This document shows positions 53,453 through 62,530 of a DNA stretch of 64,000 nucleotides, in pieces. The position numbers were made by a program, and so were the translations under genes. How positions within the stretch are numbered: position 1 is the stretch's first letter; each line of letters starts with the position of its first letter. A model generated the notes under the pieces. The model saw only the letters and a list, made by a program, of their open reading frames with translations, had not been told where the DNA came from and made no database searches. The stretch spans positions 1-64,000 of the forward strand of contig CAYZTM010000020.1 of assembly GCA_964481425.1 (NCBI GenBank), written 5' to 3'. This stretch comes from MKUN01 sp964481425 (lineage in GTDB: Bacteria > Bacteroidota > Bacteroidia > Chitinophagales > Chitinophagaceae).

Positions 53453-55390
53453 TTAGTGACTCACAACAAAACGGTTGGTAGTGCGCACGCCATCAACATC
53501 TATGCAATAGAAGTAAACGCCGTTGGCTAAACCTGAAATTGAGAATGTTGCTGTCTTTTTAACACCTGCAGTTACACGGCCGAAAGACTGAGAACTGATA
53601 ACCTGGCCTACAGTATTCATGATGCTCACATTAACATTCGCATCAGCAGCAAGACTGAAAGGCATGTTCACTGTGTTATTGGCAGGATTAGGATAAACAT
53701 CACCCATCAACAGATTGCTGGCAACGCCCGGCACGCTGGCCACCTGTGTCTCTGTAGCAAAATGAAGACGTACCAAAGGTATTGATGTAAGACCTGTTGC
53801 TTCATTTTGGAAACCGAAACTATAGTTACCGTTATTAAGAGATGTGTCTGACTGTCCAAAGAATCCTGCATATGGAGTAGCAGGGTTAGGTGAGCTGGTC
53901 AGAACGACAACTGTAGAAGAAGCAGCAGCATTTACTGTAGTAGCAACCGCAGCCCAGGTGCCTTCTGTCAATATAGGATACCCGCTGGCGACATCCATCG
54001 GTATGTAAGCGTATTTCACAGTACTATTGTCCGATATTTCGGAAGCATCAAGGTTATGTATAAATGTAGTATACCTTGGTAACCATCCGTTTGAAGAAGG
54101 ATTATCCAATTGGTATACCTGAACCTGTATCGGTGCCCCGGCTGTAGTGGTTGCATCAAGTGCTATGCTGATACCTGTAATGGTATCTGCAGCGCCGGCA
54201 GGAACGTCAAACCGTGTACCGTTGAAATATGACAGTTCGCCCTGGCTTGCAGGTTTATGCAGATAATAACCACCTGTGATCAGGCCCTGGTTCTGCGACC
54301 AGAGGGTATCCAACACAGAGAATACAACAGTATCTGTAAGTTGTGTAGTGTTGGCATTACCTGTTACATTCACAGAGAATACACACACATAGTCACCCAT
54401 AGAGCTTGCAGTATGTCCCGGGTCATAGTAAGGGAATTCTGCAAAAGAATCCACAGCAGACAGAGGCAGTGCTACGTTCATTGTATTGGTATAAACCTGT
54501 GCAGCATTCTTATAAATGGTAGCAGTCACAGAAGCGTTTTCAGCATTCGAACCCAGGTTATCGAGTTTAACAATAGGAGAAATACTATCAGCAAAAGTAT
54601 AAGGCACATTAGCGATAGAAGAAGCATATGAACCTACGAGGTCGCTATACAAGAATCCGTTATGCACTGATACATTGTGCGGTTCAAGTTCGGCCAGTAC
54701 CAGGTCATCAACCTGCCATGAATAACCACCGTCTACAGGGCCATAATAATAGAAACGGAGATAAACAGTAGAATGGTTGGCGGCAACGGCCGTAGCATTG
54801 ATGAAAACATTATACGGGTTTGTGGCCACGTAATCATTACCATTCAGTGTGTTGTTGGGGTTAACGGCATACCTTGTCCAGGTGCTGCCGTCGTTACTTA
54901 CATCCACAAAGCAGGAATCGTTGAAGCTCCTGAAATATTCATTAAAATTGATCGCTACTGTTGAATGACCGGAACAATTGATGGCTGCTGTTTTCATCCA
55001 GCCCACGGGGTTTTTACCGGGGTTTGCCGCACCTATCGAATCAGAATCATAGATCATAAAGCCTGTAGTTGTATTTATAGCACCTATATGGTACTGTGAA
55101 CTTGACACCTGGCCATTGGGAAACCATTTCCAGGTTCCGTTAACACCACCGTCAGCACCTGTTGACCACCCTGCAGGTAATGAATTGTCAAAGGTCTGGC
55201 TATATATCGTTGTAGCCGTGCCTTTGGCAGCATAATGATGTTGACTTGCAGGCACTACCAGCACGTCCGTACCATTATTTTTATGCAACTTCACCTGGGT
55301 CTTTGCTACACGTGCATCTTTATGCACATCCTTCGCATTTGCGCCGAAAGCCACTATCCCGGCAGCAATGAATAAAAGTGTTTTTCTCAT
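53453..55390 (-). CDS. T9SS-exported protein, member of a local three-gene family
   Basis: The 645-residue protein has a signal peptide (to about residue 19, GANA), an N-terminal jelly-roll/choice-of-anchor-type domain (about 60-235; FNEYFRSFNDSCFVDVSNDGS, STVYLRFYYYGPVDGGYSW), middle beta-sandwich domains (about 240-560), and a C-terminal sorting domain (about 570-645; VYPNPANNTVNMPFSL to NRFVVSH). Related proteins are encoded at 60360-62347 and 62531 onward. No catalytic residues are recognisable. The start is ATG 55390, with a 7/8 -7 box (TAACTTTA) about 35 bases upstream. Confidence 0.85.
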   Translation of the reverse strand: MRKTLLFIAAGIVAFGANAKDVHKDARVAKTQVKLHKNNGTDVLVVPASQHHYAAKGTATTIYSQTFDNSLPAGWSTGADGGVNGTWKWFPNGQVSSSQYHIGAINTTTGFMIYDSDSIGAANPGKNPVGWMKTAAINCSGHSTVAINFNEYFRSFNDSCFVDVSNDGSTWTRYAVNPNNTLNGNDYVATNPYNVFINATAVAANHSTVYLRFYYYGPVDGGYSWQVDDLVLAELEPHNVSVHNGFLYSDLVGSYASSIANVPYTFADSISPIVKLDNLGSNAENASVTATIYKNAAQVYTNTMNVALPLSAVDSFAEFPYYDPGHTASSMGDYVCVFSVNVTGNANTTQLTDTVVFSVLDTLWSQNQGLITGGYYLHKPASQGELSYFNGTRFDVPAGAADTITGISIALDATTTAGAPIQVQVYQLDNPSSNGWLPRYTTFIHNLDASEISDNSTVKYAYIPMDVASGYPILTEGTWAAVATTVNAAASSTVVVLTSSPNPATPYAGFFGQSDTSLNNGNYSFGFQNEATGLTSIPLVRLHFATETQVASVPGVASNLLMGDVYPNPANNTVNMPFSLAADANVNVSIMNTVGQVISSQSFGRVTAGVKKTATFSISGLANGVYFYCIDVDGVRTTNRFVVSH

Positions 55391-55528
55391 TACAAATTAT
55401 TTTTTTAGACAATAAAATTTGAAGTAAAGTTACGGAAATCTTGCTTTTTTCCTAAATATTTATATACTTATACAAGTTAGCAAGCAAAAGATTTTTCGCT
55501 TGCAATTTTACTACGTCAAAATGCTCCT

Positions 55529-55536
55529 TACTTTTG
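55529..55536 (+). promoter_or_regulatory. Bacteroidota -7 box (TACTTTTG) for proline dehydrogenase
   Basis: A perfect TAnnTTTG match lies 17 bases before the ATG at 55554. Confidence 0.6.
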
Positions 55537-55553
55537 CACTCGCAACATAATTT

Positions 55554-56720
55554 ATGCTTCCTCAGTTCGACGACACCGCAATAGCTTTTGAGTACCGCTC
55601 AAACAAAGAGCTAAAACGTGCTGAATTCCTTTTCTCCTCCATGAGCTCTTCCCTGCTCACGAAGTTGGGAATGGGGATCACCAAATGGGCCATGGGCTGG
55701 CATCTGCCGATAAAAGGCCTGATAAAAAACACCATCTTCAAACAATTTTGTGGTGGAGAAACAATGGAAGAAGCCGCTAATACGGCAAAGCAATTAGGCC
55801 AATATAATGTTGGTGTTATACTCGATTATGGTGTGGAGGGAAAGGAAGATGAACATGAGTTTGACAACGCGGTACCTGAATTCATAAAGGCTATTAATTA
55901 TGCGGCTTCTCAAAAGAACATCCCGTTCATTAGTGTAAAGGTTACCGGCTTCTCCCGTTTTGCGCTGCTTGAAAAAATACACTCAGGCAATCCTCTTAGC
56001 GATGCTGAAAAAGAAGAATGGGCAAAAGTTCATGACCGGGTACAGCGCATATGTAAAGCGGCTTGCGATGCCGGCATAATGGTGCTGATAGATGCTGAGG
56101 AAAGCTGGATACAGCAACCGGTGGACAACCTAACAGATGCTATGATGGAGCAATACAACAAAACCAGGGCCACCATATTTAATACCTTTCAGCTTTACCG
56201 CCACGACAGGTACGACTTCCTTAAACGATCTCATGAACGGGCAATAGAAAAAGGCTACATCCTGGGTGCCAAGCTGGTACGCGGAGCTTATATGGAAAAA
56301 GAGCGTAATCGCGCTGCATCAATGGGATATCCATCGCCCATCCAACCTAACAAACAGGCTACAGACAAAGACTATGACGAAGCTGTGTTATATTGCCTGC
56401 AGAATCTGAATAATATTTCTGTCTTCATAGGTACACACAATGAAAAGAGTTGCTACCAGGCAGCAGAGTATATGGAGCAGCACAACATGCCTGCCAGCAA
56501 CTCGCATGTCTGGTTTTCACAACTTTTTGGCATGAGCGACAATATTTCGTTCAACCTGGCACATAGCGGTTACAACGTGGCCAAATACCTTCCTTATGGA
56601 CCCGTAAAAGACGTAATACCTTACCTGATGCGGCGGGCGCAGGAAAACACCTCAGTAGCAGGACAAACATCCCGGGAGTTATCGCTGATCCGTAAAGAAA
56701 TAAAAAGAAGGAAACTATAA
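55554..56720 (+). CDS. Proline dehydrogenase (PRODH) family protein
   Basis: The 388-residue FAD-dependent enzyme oxidises proline to pyrroline-5-carboxylate. The TIM-barrel markers are FISVKVTGFSRFALL, VLIDAEESWIQQPVD, the flavin/substrate motif GAKLVRGAYMEKERNRA (about 240-256), FIGTHNEKS, and the C-terminal LPYGPVKDVIPYLMRRAQEN. It is a stand-alone PRODH, not a PutA fusion; the P5C dehydrogenase is not nearby. Confidence 0.92.
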   Translation: MLPQFDDTAIAFEYRSNKELKRAEFLFSSMSSSLLTKLGMGITKWAMGWHLPIKGLIKNTIFKQFCGGETMEEAANTAKQLGQYNVGVILDYGVEGKEDEHEFDNAVPEFIKAINYAASQKNIPFISVKVTGFSRFALLEKIHSGNPLSDAEKEEWAKVHDRVQRICKAACDAGIMVLIDAEESWIQQPVDNLTDAMMEQYNKTRATIFNTFQLYRHDRYDFLKRSHERAIEKGYILGAKLVRGAYMEKERNRAASMGYPSPIQPNKQATDKDYDEAVLYCLQNLNNISVFIGTHNEKSCYQAAEYMEQHNMPASNSHVWFSQLFGMSDNISFNLAHSGYNVAKYLPYGPVKDVIPYLMRRAQENTSVAGQTSRELSLIRKEIKRRKL

Positions 56721-56746
56721 AAAAGCCAACCCCTTCGGGTTGGCTT
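56721..56746. terminator. Terminator between PRODH and divIC-like genes
   Basis: AAGCCAACCC/GGGTTGGCTT surrounds CTTC. The minus-strand side has a T-run (TTTTTT), so it mainly ends the divIC/eno transcript; it may also slow the + transcript. Confidence 0.8.
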
Positions 56747-56774
56747 ACGTTGTTAATATAAGGTTGGATCTTTT

Positions 56775-57065
56775 CTATTTATTTCGCTCCACAAGGTACA
56801 CGTCCTCATTGTCTCTTTTCATCCTATAGTGTTCACGTGCATACTGCTCAAGCTTCTGCGGGTCCGTGGTTATCTCGGTATGCTCCTTTTCCATTTTAGC
56901 TATCTCACCGTTCAGGTACGCTATACCATCATTCGCTGCCTGCAGGTCTTGTTTGCGCTGCGATTGTGATTCATAATCATTCTGGTCAAAGAACAGCATC
57001 CATACGGCGAAAGCAACAGCTGTGACAAAATATTTGTTGGTAACAACCTTTAGCAGTTTCTTCAT
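56775..57065 (-). CDS. FtsB/DivIC septum-formation protein
   Basis: The 96-residue bitopic protein has one transmembrane helix (about 12-27, YFVTAVAFAVWMLFF), a periplasmic coiled coil (about 30-65), and the family tail KLEQYAREHYRMKRDNEDVYLVE. It is part of the FtsL/DivIB division complex. It lies 68 bases downstream of enolase; the eno-ftsB order is conserved in many bacteria. Confidence 0.9.
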   Translation of the reverse strand: MKKLLKVVTNKYFVTAVAFAVWMLFFDQNDYESQSQRKQDLQAANDGIAYLNGEIAKMEKEHTEITTDPQKLEQYAREHYRMKRDNEDVYLVERNK

Positions 57066-57133
57066 ACCTTAAAATTATGCATTATGCTCATTCCTTCTGA
57101 AAAATCCTTTTCCACATATTCACAAAGGGCATT

Positions 57134-58423
57134 CTACTTGCCGAATTTTAGCGCTTTGCCGGGGTAGTAGGCATTGGCACCCAACTCTTCTTCTATTCTC
57201 AGCAGTTGATTGTACTTCGCCATCCTGTCACTACGACTTGCCGAACCTGTCTTGATCTGGCCGCAATTCAACGCCACAGCCAGGTCAGCTATCGTAGCAT
57301 CTTCAGTCTCTCCGCTGCGATGGCTCATGATGGTATTATAGCTATTGGTCTGTGCCATGGTAACCGCATCGATTGTTTCACTAAGGGTCCCTATCTGGTT
57401 TACTTTTACCAGCAGGCCGTTAGCCGTCTTTTCTTTTATGCCGCGTTCCAGCCTGGTCACATTGGTCACAAAAAGATCATCACCTACCAACTGCACCTTA
57501 CTGCCTAGCGCATCAGTAAGCGATTTCCAACCCTTCCAGTCATCTTCGTCCATGCCATCCTCTATACTTACTATAGGGTACTTCTTGCACCACTTCACCC
57601 AATATGCCACCATTTCCTCACTGCTTATTTTGGCACCACTGCTTTTATGAAAATGATACTTTTTGTCTTTGGCATTATATAATTCACTATTGGCCGCATC
57701 CATGGCTATAGCTACCTGGTCACCCGGCTTATAGCCCGCTTTTTCTATTGCTTTAAGTACAGTTTCTATAGCCTCCTCATTGCTTTGGATATTTGGTGCA
57801 AATCCGCCTTCATCACCCACATTGGTAGAGTAGCCTTTTTCCTTTAATACCTTCTTCAGCTCATGGAATATCTCTACGCCCCAACGAAGCCCTTCACTGA
57901 ATGTATCGGCCCCAAGCGGCACAACCATGAACTCCTGGAAGTCAATTTTATTATCGGCATGGGCACCGCCATTCAGAATGTTCATCATGGGTACGGGTAA
58001 AGTACGTGCATTGGCACCACCTATATAGCGATATAACGACAAGCCACTTGCCTGGGCAGCAGCCTTTGCTGCGGCCATACTTACGGCCAGTATCGCATTG
58101 GCCCCAAGTTTACTTTTATTAGCTGTCCCATCCATCTCTATCATGGCCATATCAATACCGCGCTGGTCGGTCACATCCCATCCATATAGCTCTTCAGCTA
58201 TCTTTTCATTAATGTTATCTACAGCTTTCATTACACCCTTACCACCAAATACCTTTTTCGCGCCGTCACGCAGTTCCATCGCCTCGTGCTTGCCGGTAGA
58301 CGCACCGCTGGGTACCGCTGCGCGCCCCACAAGACCATCGCTGGTATATACATCTGCTTCTACTGTAGGATTACCCCTGCTATCTAATATTTGCCGGGCA
58401 ATGATGCTGCTGATAAAACTCAT
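57134..58423 (-). CDS. eno: Enolase
   Basis: The 429-residue enzyme converts 2-phosphoglycerate to phosphoenolpyruvate. ARQILDSRGNPTVEADV at the N-terminus, SGASTGKHEAMELRDG, the Mg ligands in AIAMDAANSE and SIEDGMDEDDW, the catalytic Lys in LLVKVNQIGTLSET, and MSHRSGETEDATIADLAV are all present. A -7 box (TATCTTTG) at 58447-58454 drives it. Confidence 0.97.
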   Translation of the reverse strand: MSFISSIIARQILDSRGNPTVEADVYTSDGLVGRAAVPSGASTGKHEAMELRDGAKKVFGGKGVMKAVDNINEKIAEELYGWDVTDQRGIDMAMIEMDGTANKSKLGANAILAVSMAAAKAAAQASGLSLYRYIGGANARTLPVPMMNILNGGAHADNKIDFQEFMVVPLGADTFSEGLRWGVEIFHELKKVLKEKGYSTNVGDEGGFAPNIQSNEEAIETVLKAIEKAGYKPGDQVAIAMDAANSELYNAKDKKYHFHKSSGAKISSEEMVAYWVKWCKKYPIVSIEDGMDEDDWKGWKSLTDALGSKVQLVGDDLFVTNVTRLERGIKEKTANGLLVKVNQIGTLSETIDAVTMAQTNSYNTIMSHRSGETEDATIADLAVALNCGQIKTGSASRSDRMAKYNQLLRIEEELGANAYYPGKALKFGK

Positions 58424-58446
58424 TTGATAGATTTTTTAATACGGCG

Positions 58447-58454
58447 CAAAGATA
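58447..58454 (-). promoter_or_regulatory. Bacteroidota -7 box (TATCTTTG on minus strand) for eno
   Basis: A perfect TAnnTTTG match lies 23 bases before the eno ATG. Confidence 0.65.
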
Positions 58455-58519
58455 ATATCGGAGTGGCTTAATAAAAAGTTATAAGTATAACTCAGCGCTA
58501 ACATTTACCTTAGCTGTGC

Positions 58520-58939
58520 ATGAAAAACATTTTAAATGCATTTTCTTCTTTTACCCGCACCGAGCGCCTGGGTATTATAACACTCGTATCCCTTCTCCTA
58601 TTATTCTCTTTTACCCGCATGGGGCTCAAGTACGTGGTACAGCACGATAAAAATGAATTACTACCTGACAGGCTTAACCAACTGTGGGAAACACAAAAAC
58701 AAAATACCGGGGCTGCATCATCTGCCCTCAACTCATTGATAGATATCAATACAGCCGATTCGATCACGCTGCTTACCATTGATGGCATCGGCCCAAAGTT
58801 GGCCCACCGGATACTGCTGCGAAGGAAAGAACTGGGGGACTTCAAAAACTACATACAGGTTTGGCAGGTCTATCATTTTAGTGAAAACACGAAAGAAACA
58901 ATCAGGAAAAGGACAAGGCTACAAAAGAACCTGAAGTAA
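58520..58939 (+). CDS. ComEA-like helix-hairpin-helix DNA-binding protein
   Basis: The 139-residue protein has one N-terminal transmembrane helix (about 17-34, LGIITLVSLLLLFSF), a linker, and a C-terminal ComEA-type helix-hairpin-helix domain (about 70-125) with DINTADSITLLTIDGIGPKLAHRILLRR. ComEA proteins bind incoming DNA in the periplasm during transformation, but Bacteroidota have many small homologues whose role is untested. Only one HhH domain is present. Confidence 0.82.
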   Translation: MKNILNAFSSFTRTERLGIITLVSLLLLFSFTRMGLKYVVQHDKNELLPDRLNQLWETQKQNTGAASSALNSLIDINTADSITLLTIDGIGPKLAHRILLRRKELGDFKNYIQVWQVYHFSENTKETIRKRTRLQKNLK

Positions 58940-59045
58940 TTATAAAGTTTAAAAATCTATTAAATGAACCTTACCCACCAATGATGTTAGAAAAAATTGT
59001 CGTAAAATTGCGCCATACTTTTTACCCGTTGGAATAACAGATCAT

Positions 59046-60188
59046 ATGGATTTTACTTATACCGATACGCAGGTTTCGATAGCTGAGATGATACGCGATT
59101 TCGCGAACAAGAACATTCGTCCTAAGATGATGGAATGGGACGAAAGTCAAAAATTCCCTGTAGAACTCTTTAAGAAGATGGGCGAATTAGGCCTTATGGG
59201 CGTACTCGTGCCAGCCGAATATAGCGGTAGTGGCCTTGGTTATTTTGAATACGTGACCGTGGTAAGCGAAATAGCTAAGGTGTGCGGTTCCATAGGCCTC
59301 TCAACCGCTGCACACAATTCACTCTGCACCGGCCATATCCTTTATTTTGGCAATGAGGAGCAAAAGAAAAAGTACCTGCCCAAACTTGCAACCGGTGAAT
59401 GGATAGGTGCATGGGGACTTACCGAGGCCAATACCGGCAGCGATGCCGGCAACATGCGTTGCACTGCTGTACGCGATGGTGATGACTGGATACTGAACGG
59501 CACAAAAAACTGGATAACTCATGGCATAAGTGGCGATGTAGCGGTGGTTCTCGCCCGCACCGGCGAACCTCGAACCAAAAGCAATATAACTGCATTCATA
59601 ATAGAGAAAGGCACTCCCGGTTTCTCTGCAGGTAAAAAGGAGAATAAGTTAGGTATGCGTGCCAGCGAAACTGCCGAACTGGTTTTTGATAATTGCCGCA
59701 TAAGCGATGCCCAGCGTATGGGCGAAGTAGGTGAGGGTTTCCGGCAGGCAATGAAGGTGCTGGACGGCGGCCGTATCTCCATTGCAGCCCTCGCCCTCGG
59801 CATTGCGAAAGGCGCCTATGAAGCCAGCGTGAAGTATGCCAAAGAACGCTACCAATTTGACCAGCCGATAGCAAATTTCCAGGCCATAAGCTTCAAACTT
59901 GCGGATATGGCCACTCAAATAGAAGCAGCAGAAATGCTCATATACCAGGCGGCAGACCTGAAGAACCGCGGCGAAAAAATGACCAAAGAGTCGGCAATGG
60001 CTAAATATTACGCATCGGAGATAGCAGTGAAAATTGCAACAGACGCCGTGCAGATATTTGGTGGCTATGGCTATACAAAAGACTTTCCTGTCGAGAAATA
60101 TTATCGCGATTCCAAACTATGTACTATTGGTGAGGGTACGTCTGAGATACAAAAGCTCGTAATATCGCGGGAAATCCTGAACTATTAG
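59046..60188 (+). CDS. Acyl-CoA dehydrogenase
   Basis: The 380-residue flavoenzyme does the first oxidation of beta-oxidation or amino-acid breakdown. Signatures are GAWGLTEANTGSDAGNM (signature 1), the C-terminal IFGGYGYTKDFPVEKYYRD, and the catalytic Glu in TIGEGTSEIQKLVI. The catalytic base position resembles short-chain/butyryl-CoA dehydrogenases. A near-consensus -7 box (TACTTTTT) lies at 59016-59023. It could work with the thiolase at 2183. Confidence 0.94.
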   Translation: MDFTYTDTQVSIAEMIRDFANKNIRPKMMEWDESQKFPVELFKKMGELGLMGVLVPAEYSGSGLGYFEYVTVVSEIAKVCGSIGLSTAAHNSLCTGHILYFGNEEQKKKYLPKLATGEWIGAWGLTEANTGSDAGNMRCTAVRDGDDWILNGTKNWITHGISGDVAVVLARTGEPRTKSNITAFIIEKGTPGFSAGKKENKLGMRASETAELVFDNCRISDAQRMGEVGEGFRQAMKVLDGGRISIAALALGIAKGAYEASVKYAKERYQFDQPIANFQAISFKLADMATQIEAAEMLIYQAADLKNRGEKMTKESAMAKYYASEIAVKIATDAVQIFGGYGYTKDFPVEKYYRDSKLCTIGEGTSEIQKLVISREILNY

Positions 60189-60227
60189 ATGTTCGGATTA
60201 TAATTTTAGTATTAAAAAAATATAAAT

Positions 60228-60260
60228 AAAAAGCCTGGCAATATATTGTTAGGCTTTTTT
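60228..60260 (+). terminator. Terminator after acyl-CoA dehydrogenase
   Basis: AAAAAGCCT/AGGCTTTTTT has an internal CAAT/ATTG extension separated by a mismatch and ends in a T-run. Confidence 0.8.
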
Positions 60261-60359
60261 TACTTTTTTTAGACATAATTGAGAACAAAAAAATATTTAT
60301 TAATGCCTAAAATTATTAACTTTATTTAAAACCATTTTTTGTCAAAAAACTTTTACATA

Positions 60360-62347
60360 ATGAAAAAGCTTATCCTTCTCCTTTGTGCGGGGATGTTAGC
60401 AAATGGGGTGAACGCCCAGTCGGCTCGTCCCAGCGTTAGCGAAATACCGCACTATGCCAATGGCAAACACGACCCCGGAGCAAGAGTGCCCGGTTCCGAG
60501 CAACTTATCATGACGCCTGAAATCATTGCTCACGCTAAGGCTACGCAAACTGTAATCGGCTCGGTAGAAACATTTAGCGCAGCTTCATTTACAGCTAATT
60601 GGCATGAAACAGCCATTAACAATAGCCAGCACTGGATACACTCAGATACCGGTGCAGCCAACACGCTTAGCTTTATTCCGGACCTGGCATCGCCATCTGA
60701 ATCCGACGGATTTGCTGCATATGACGCATATCCTAACAATACAAACCCGGCGGAGGCTGTATTATATTCCAACGCATATAATTTGTCGGGACATACAAAT
60801 GTTGGTCTTGTTTTTAACCAATGGTTTGAGCGGTTCAATGACTCATGTGAAGTGGATGTCTCCACTACATCAAATTTTACCGCAGGCAGCACTACCCGAT
60901 ACCAAGTCTATTTAAATAATACTTTATCATCAAATGGCTCAAGCAGGAACACAGATACAGTGGTGATCAACATCAGCGCTGCTATTGCTGCTAACCCCAG
61001 TACTGTATATGTGCGTTTCCACTATTACGCTCCAAGTAATGCATATGGTTGGGGCATAGACGATATGCGTTTTGTAGATCTTGATGCTGTGAACTTTTCA
61101 CTTCACAGGTCTGTAGTTGCCTATATTTATGATACTACCAATGGCTACGGCTATCCTGCAGGTATGATACCTATATCATTCGCACAAGATCTGAAATTCG
61201 TGCCCATAACATTTATGTACAATAATGCCAGTGCTGCATTGACTTCACAAAGCGTAAACGCTTCTGTTTCCGGTGGCCCGGCATACAGTCAAAGTCTTTC
61301 GACTGACTGCGCCATAAATGGCTATGATTCCGCTATTGACTTCAGCGCAAATCCATATGTGCCCAATGCGGTAGCATCCTGTGTCACTGCTTTTTCTTCT
61401 ACCAAGGCGTCTTTTACTGCTAAGGACAGTGTGCAATTCCGTATAGACGATTCGTCCTGGACAGAATTCGACCCAAGGGGTATTACCAATGGTGCATATT
61501 GGTTGCACCGACCTGCATCTGCCAACGGAGGTGAAAGGTCATGGAACTACGGTGCAGACTTTAGAGTTCCACAGGGAAGATCTGACACATTGACTTCTGC
61601 AAATGTTGTGTTCTACTATAAAACAGACCCCGGCGTCAAAGTACAGATTCAGATATGGAAATTTGACCCCAACATTACCCCTAAGTGGAACATTTATGGC
61701 ATTACCTACAGCAAGACACTGACTACAAACGACATATCACCACAAAACACACCTACCTGGTCCGGAAACTTCTATGTAAATGAGGATGCAGGTTCTGTTA
61801 TACTTGACGGCGGGCCAAACGGCACGACATACGCTGCTGTGATAACACCCGACCTGGTACCGGCAAACAATCAAATATCGTTCTATAGTTCAGCACCTGC
61901 AGGTTTTACAGGTTATTGGGGTTCCCAAGCTGCAGAAGACTCTTCGGTAAACGATGCCACACAGGTGACACAACTTGGTTGTTTCGGCCAAAATATTCAA
62001 AATACTAATGCAGATCACCTTCCCTGGTCTAATCAGGATGTTCCTATGATCAAGTTGAATTTCGGCAGCTATATAGATGCTTCTGCCAATGTCCAAAACG
62101 TTGGCCTCATTGAGCGGGAGCTTGCTTATCCCAACCCTGCCGAGAATTCATTATCCATCAGCTTCAGGGTAAATGCTGCGGCAAATACAAGTATAACTAT
62201 CAGTAATGCGATAGGGCAACAGATAAAAATGCAGGACCTCGGCACAATTGTACCGGGCCAGTTGGGTAGTGCAACTTTTAATACCAGCGATATGGNNNNN
62301 NNNNNAATAGCCAACTCCACACAGGTCGTTTTGTCATTACACATTAA
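60360..62347 (+). CDS. T9SS-exported protein interrupted by a 10-N assembly gap
   Basis: Signal peptide MKKLILLLCAGMLANGVNAQ (ATG 60360; an in-frame TTG at 60339 is upstream). The N-terminal jelly-roll-type domain (about residues 60-245) contains FNQWFERFNDSCEVDV and YVRFHYYAPSNAYGWGIDDM, matching the two relatives at 53453 and 62531. The sorting domain begins AYPNPAENSLSISF at about residue 590. The frame enters the N-run at 62296. After it, another frame reads NSQLHTGRFVITH-stop (62306-62347), which matches the relative's end (RTTNRFVVSH). So the gene is intact and ends at 62347; the frame change comes from a wrong gap length. Confidence 0.82.
62296..62305. other. Assembly gap (10 Ns)
   Basis: Ten Ns inside the sorting domain of the T9SS gene at 60360-62347. 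The reading frames on the two sides require a true length of 2 modulo 3; alignment with the relative at 53453 suggests about 32 bases. Confidence 0.97.
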
Positions 62348-62366
62348 AAAGAAATGTCGTTCAGTT

Positions 62367-62395
62367 AAAAAGCGGGCAGGTATTGCCCGCTTTTT
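62367..62395 (+). terminator. Terminator after the gapped T9SS gene
   Basis: AAAAAGCGGGCA/TGCCCGCTTTTT forms a 12-base stem with a 5-base loop and T-run, 20 bases after the corrected stop at 62347. It supports the corrected gene end. Confidence 0.88.
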
Positions 62396-62530
62396 CTATA
62401 AAGCACATCAGACCTCGAACAAACCATATTTTATTAATCTATATCAGTTAATGCAAAAAAAAATTTCAAATACCCGGGGATTGCGTAATTTTAACCGAAC
62501 CATTTTATTGTCATAAAAAACATTTTAAAG

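Noticed and set aside
62348..62516. C-terminal extension of the gapped T9SS protein to 62516
   Set aside because: It results from reading through the placeholder Ns in the wrong frame; the sorting-domain end and a terminator place the stop at 62347.
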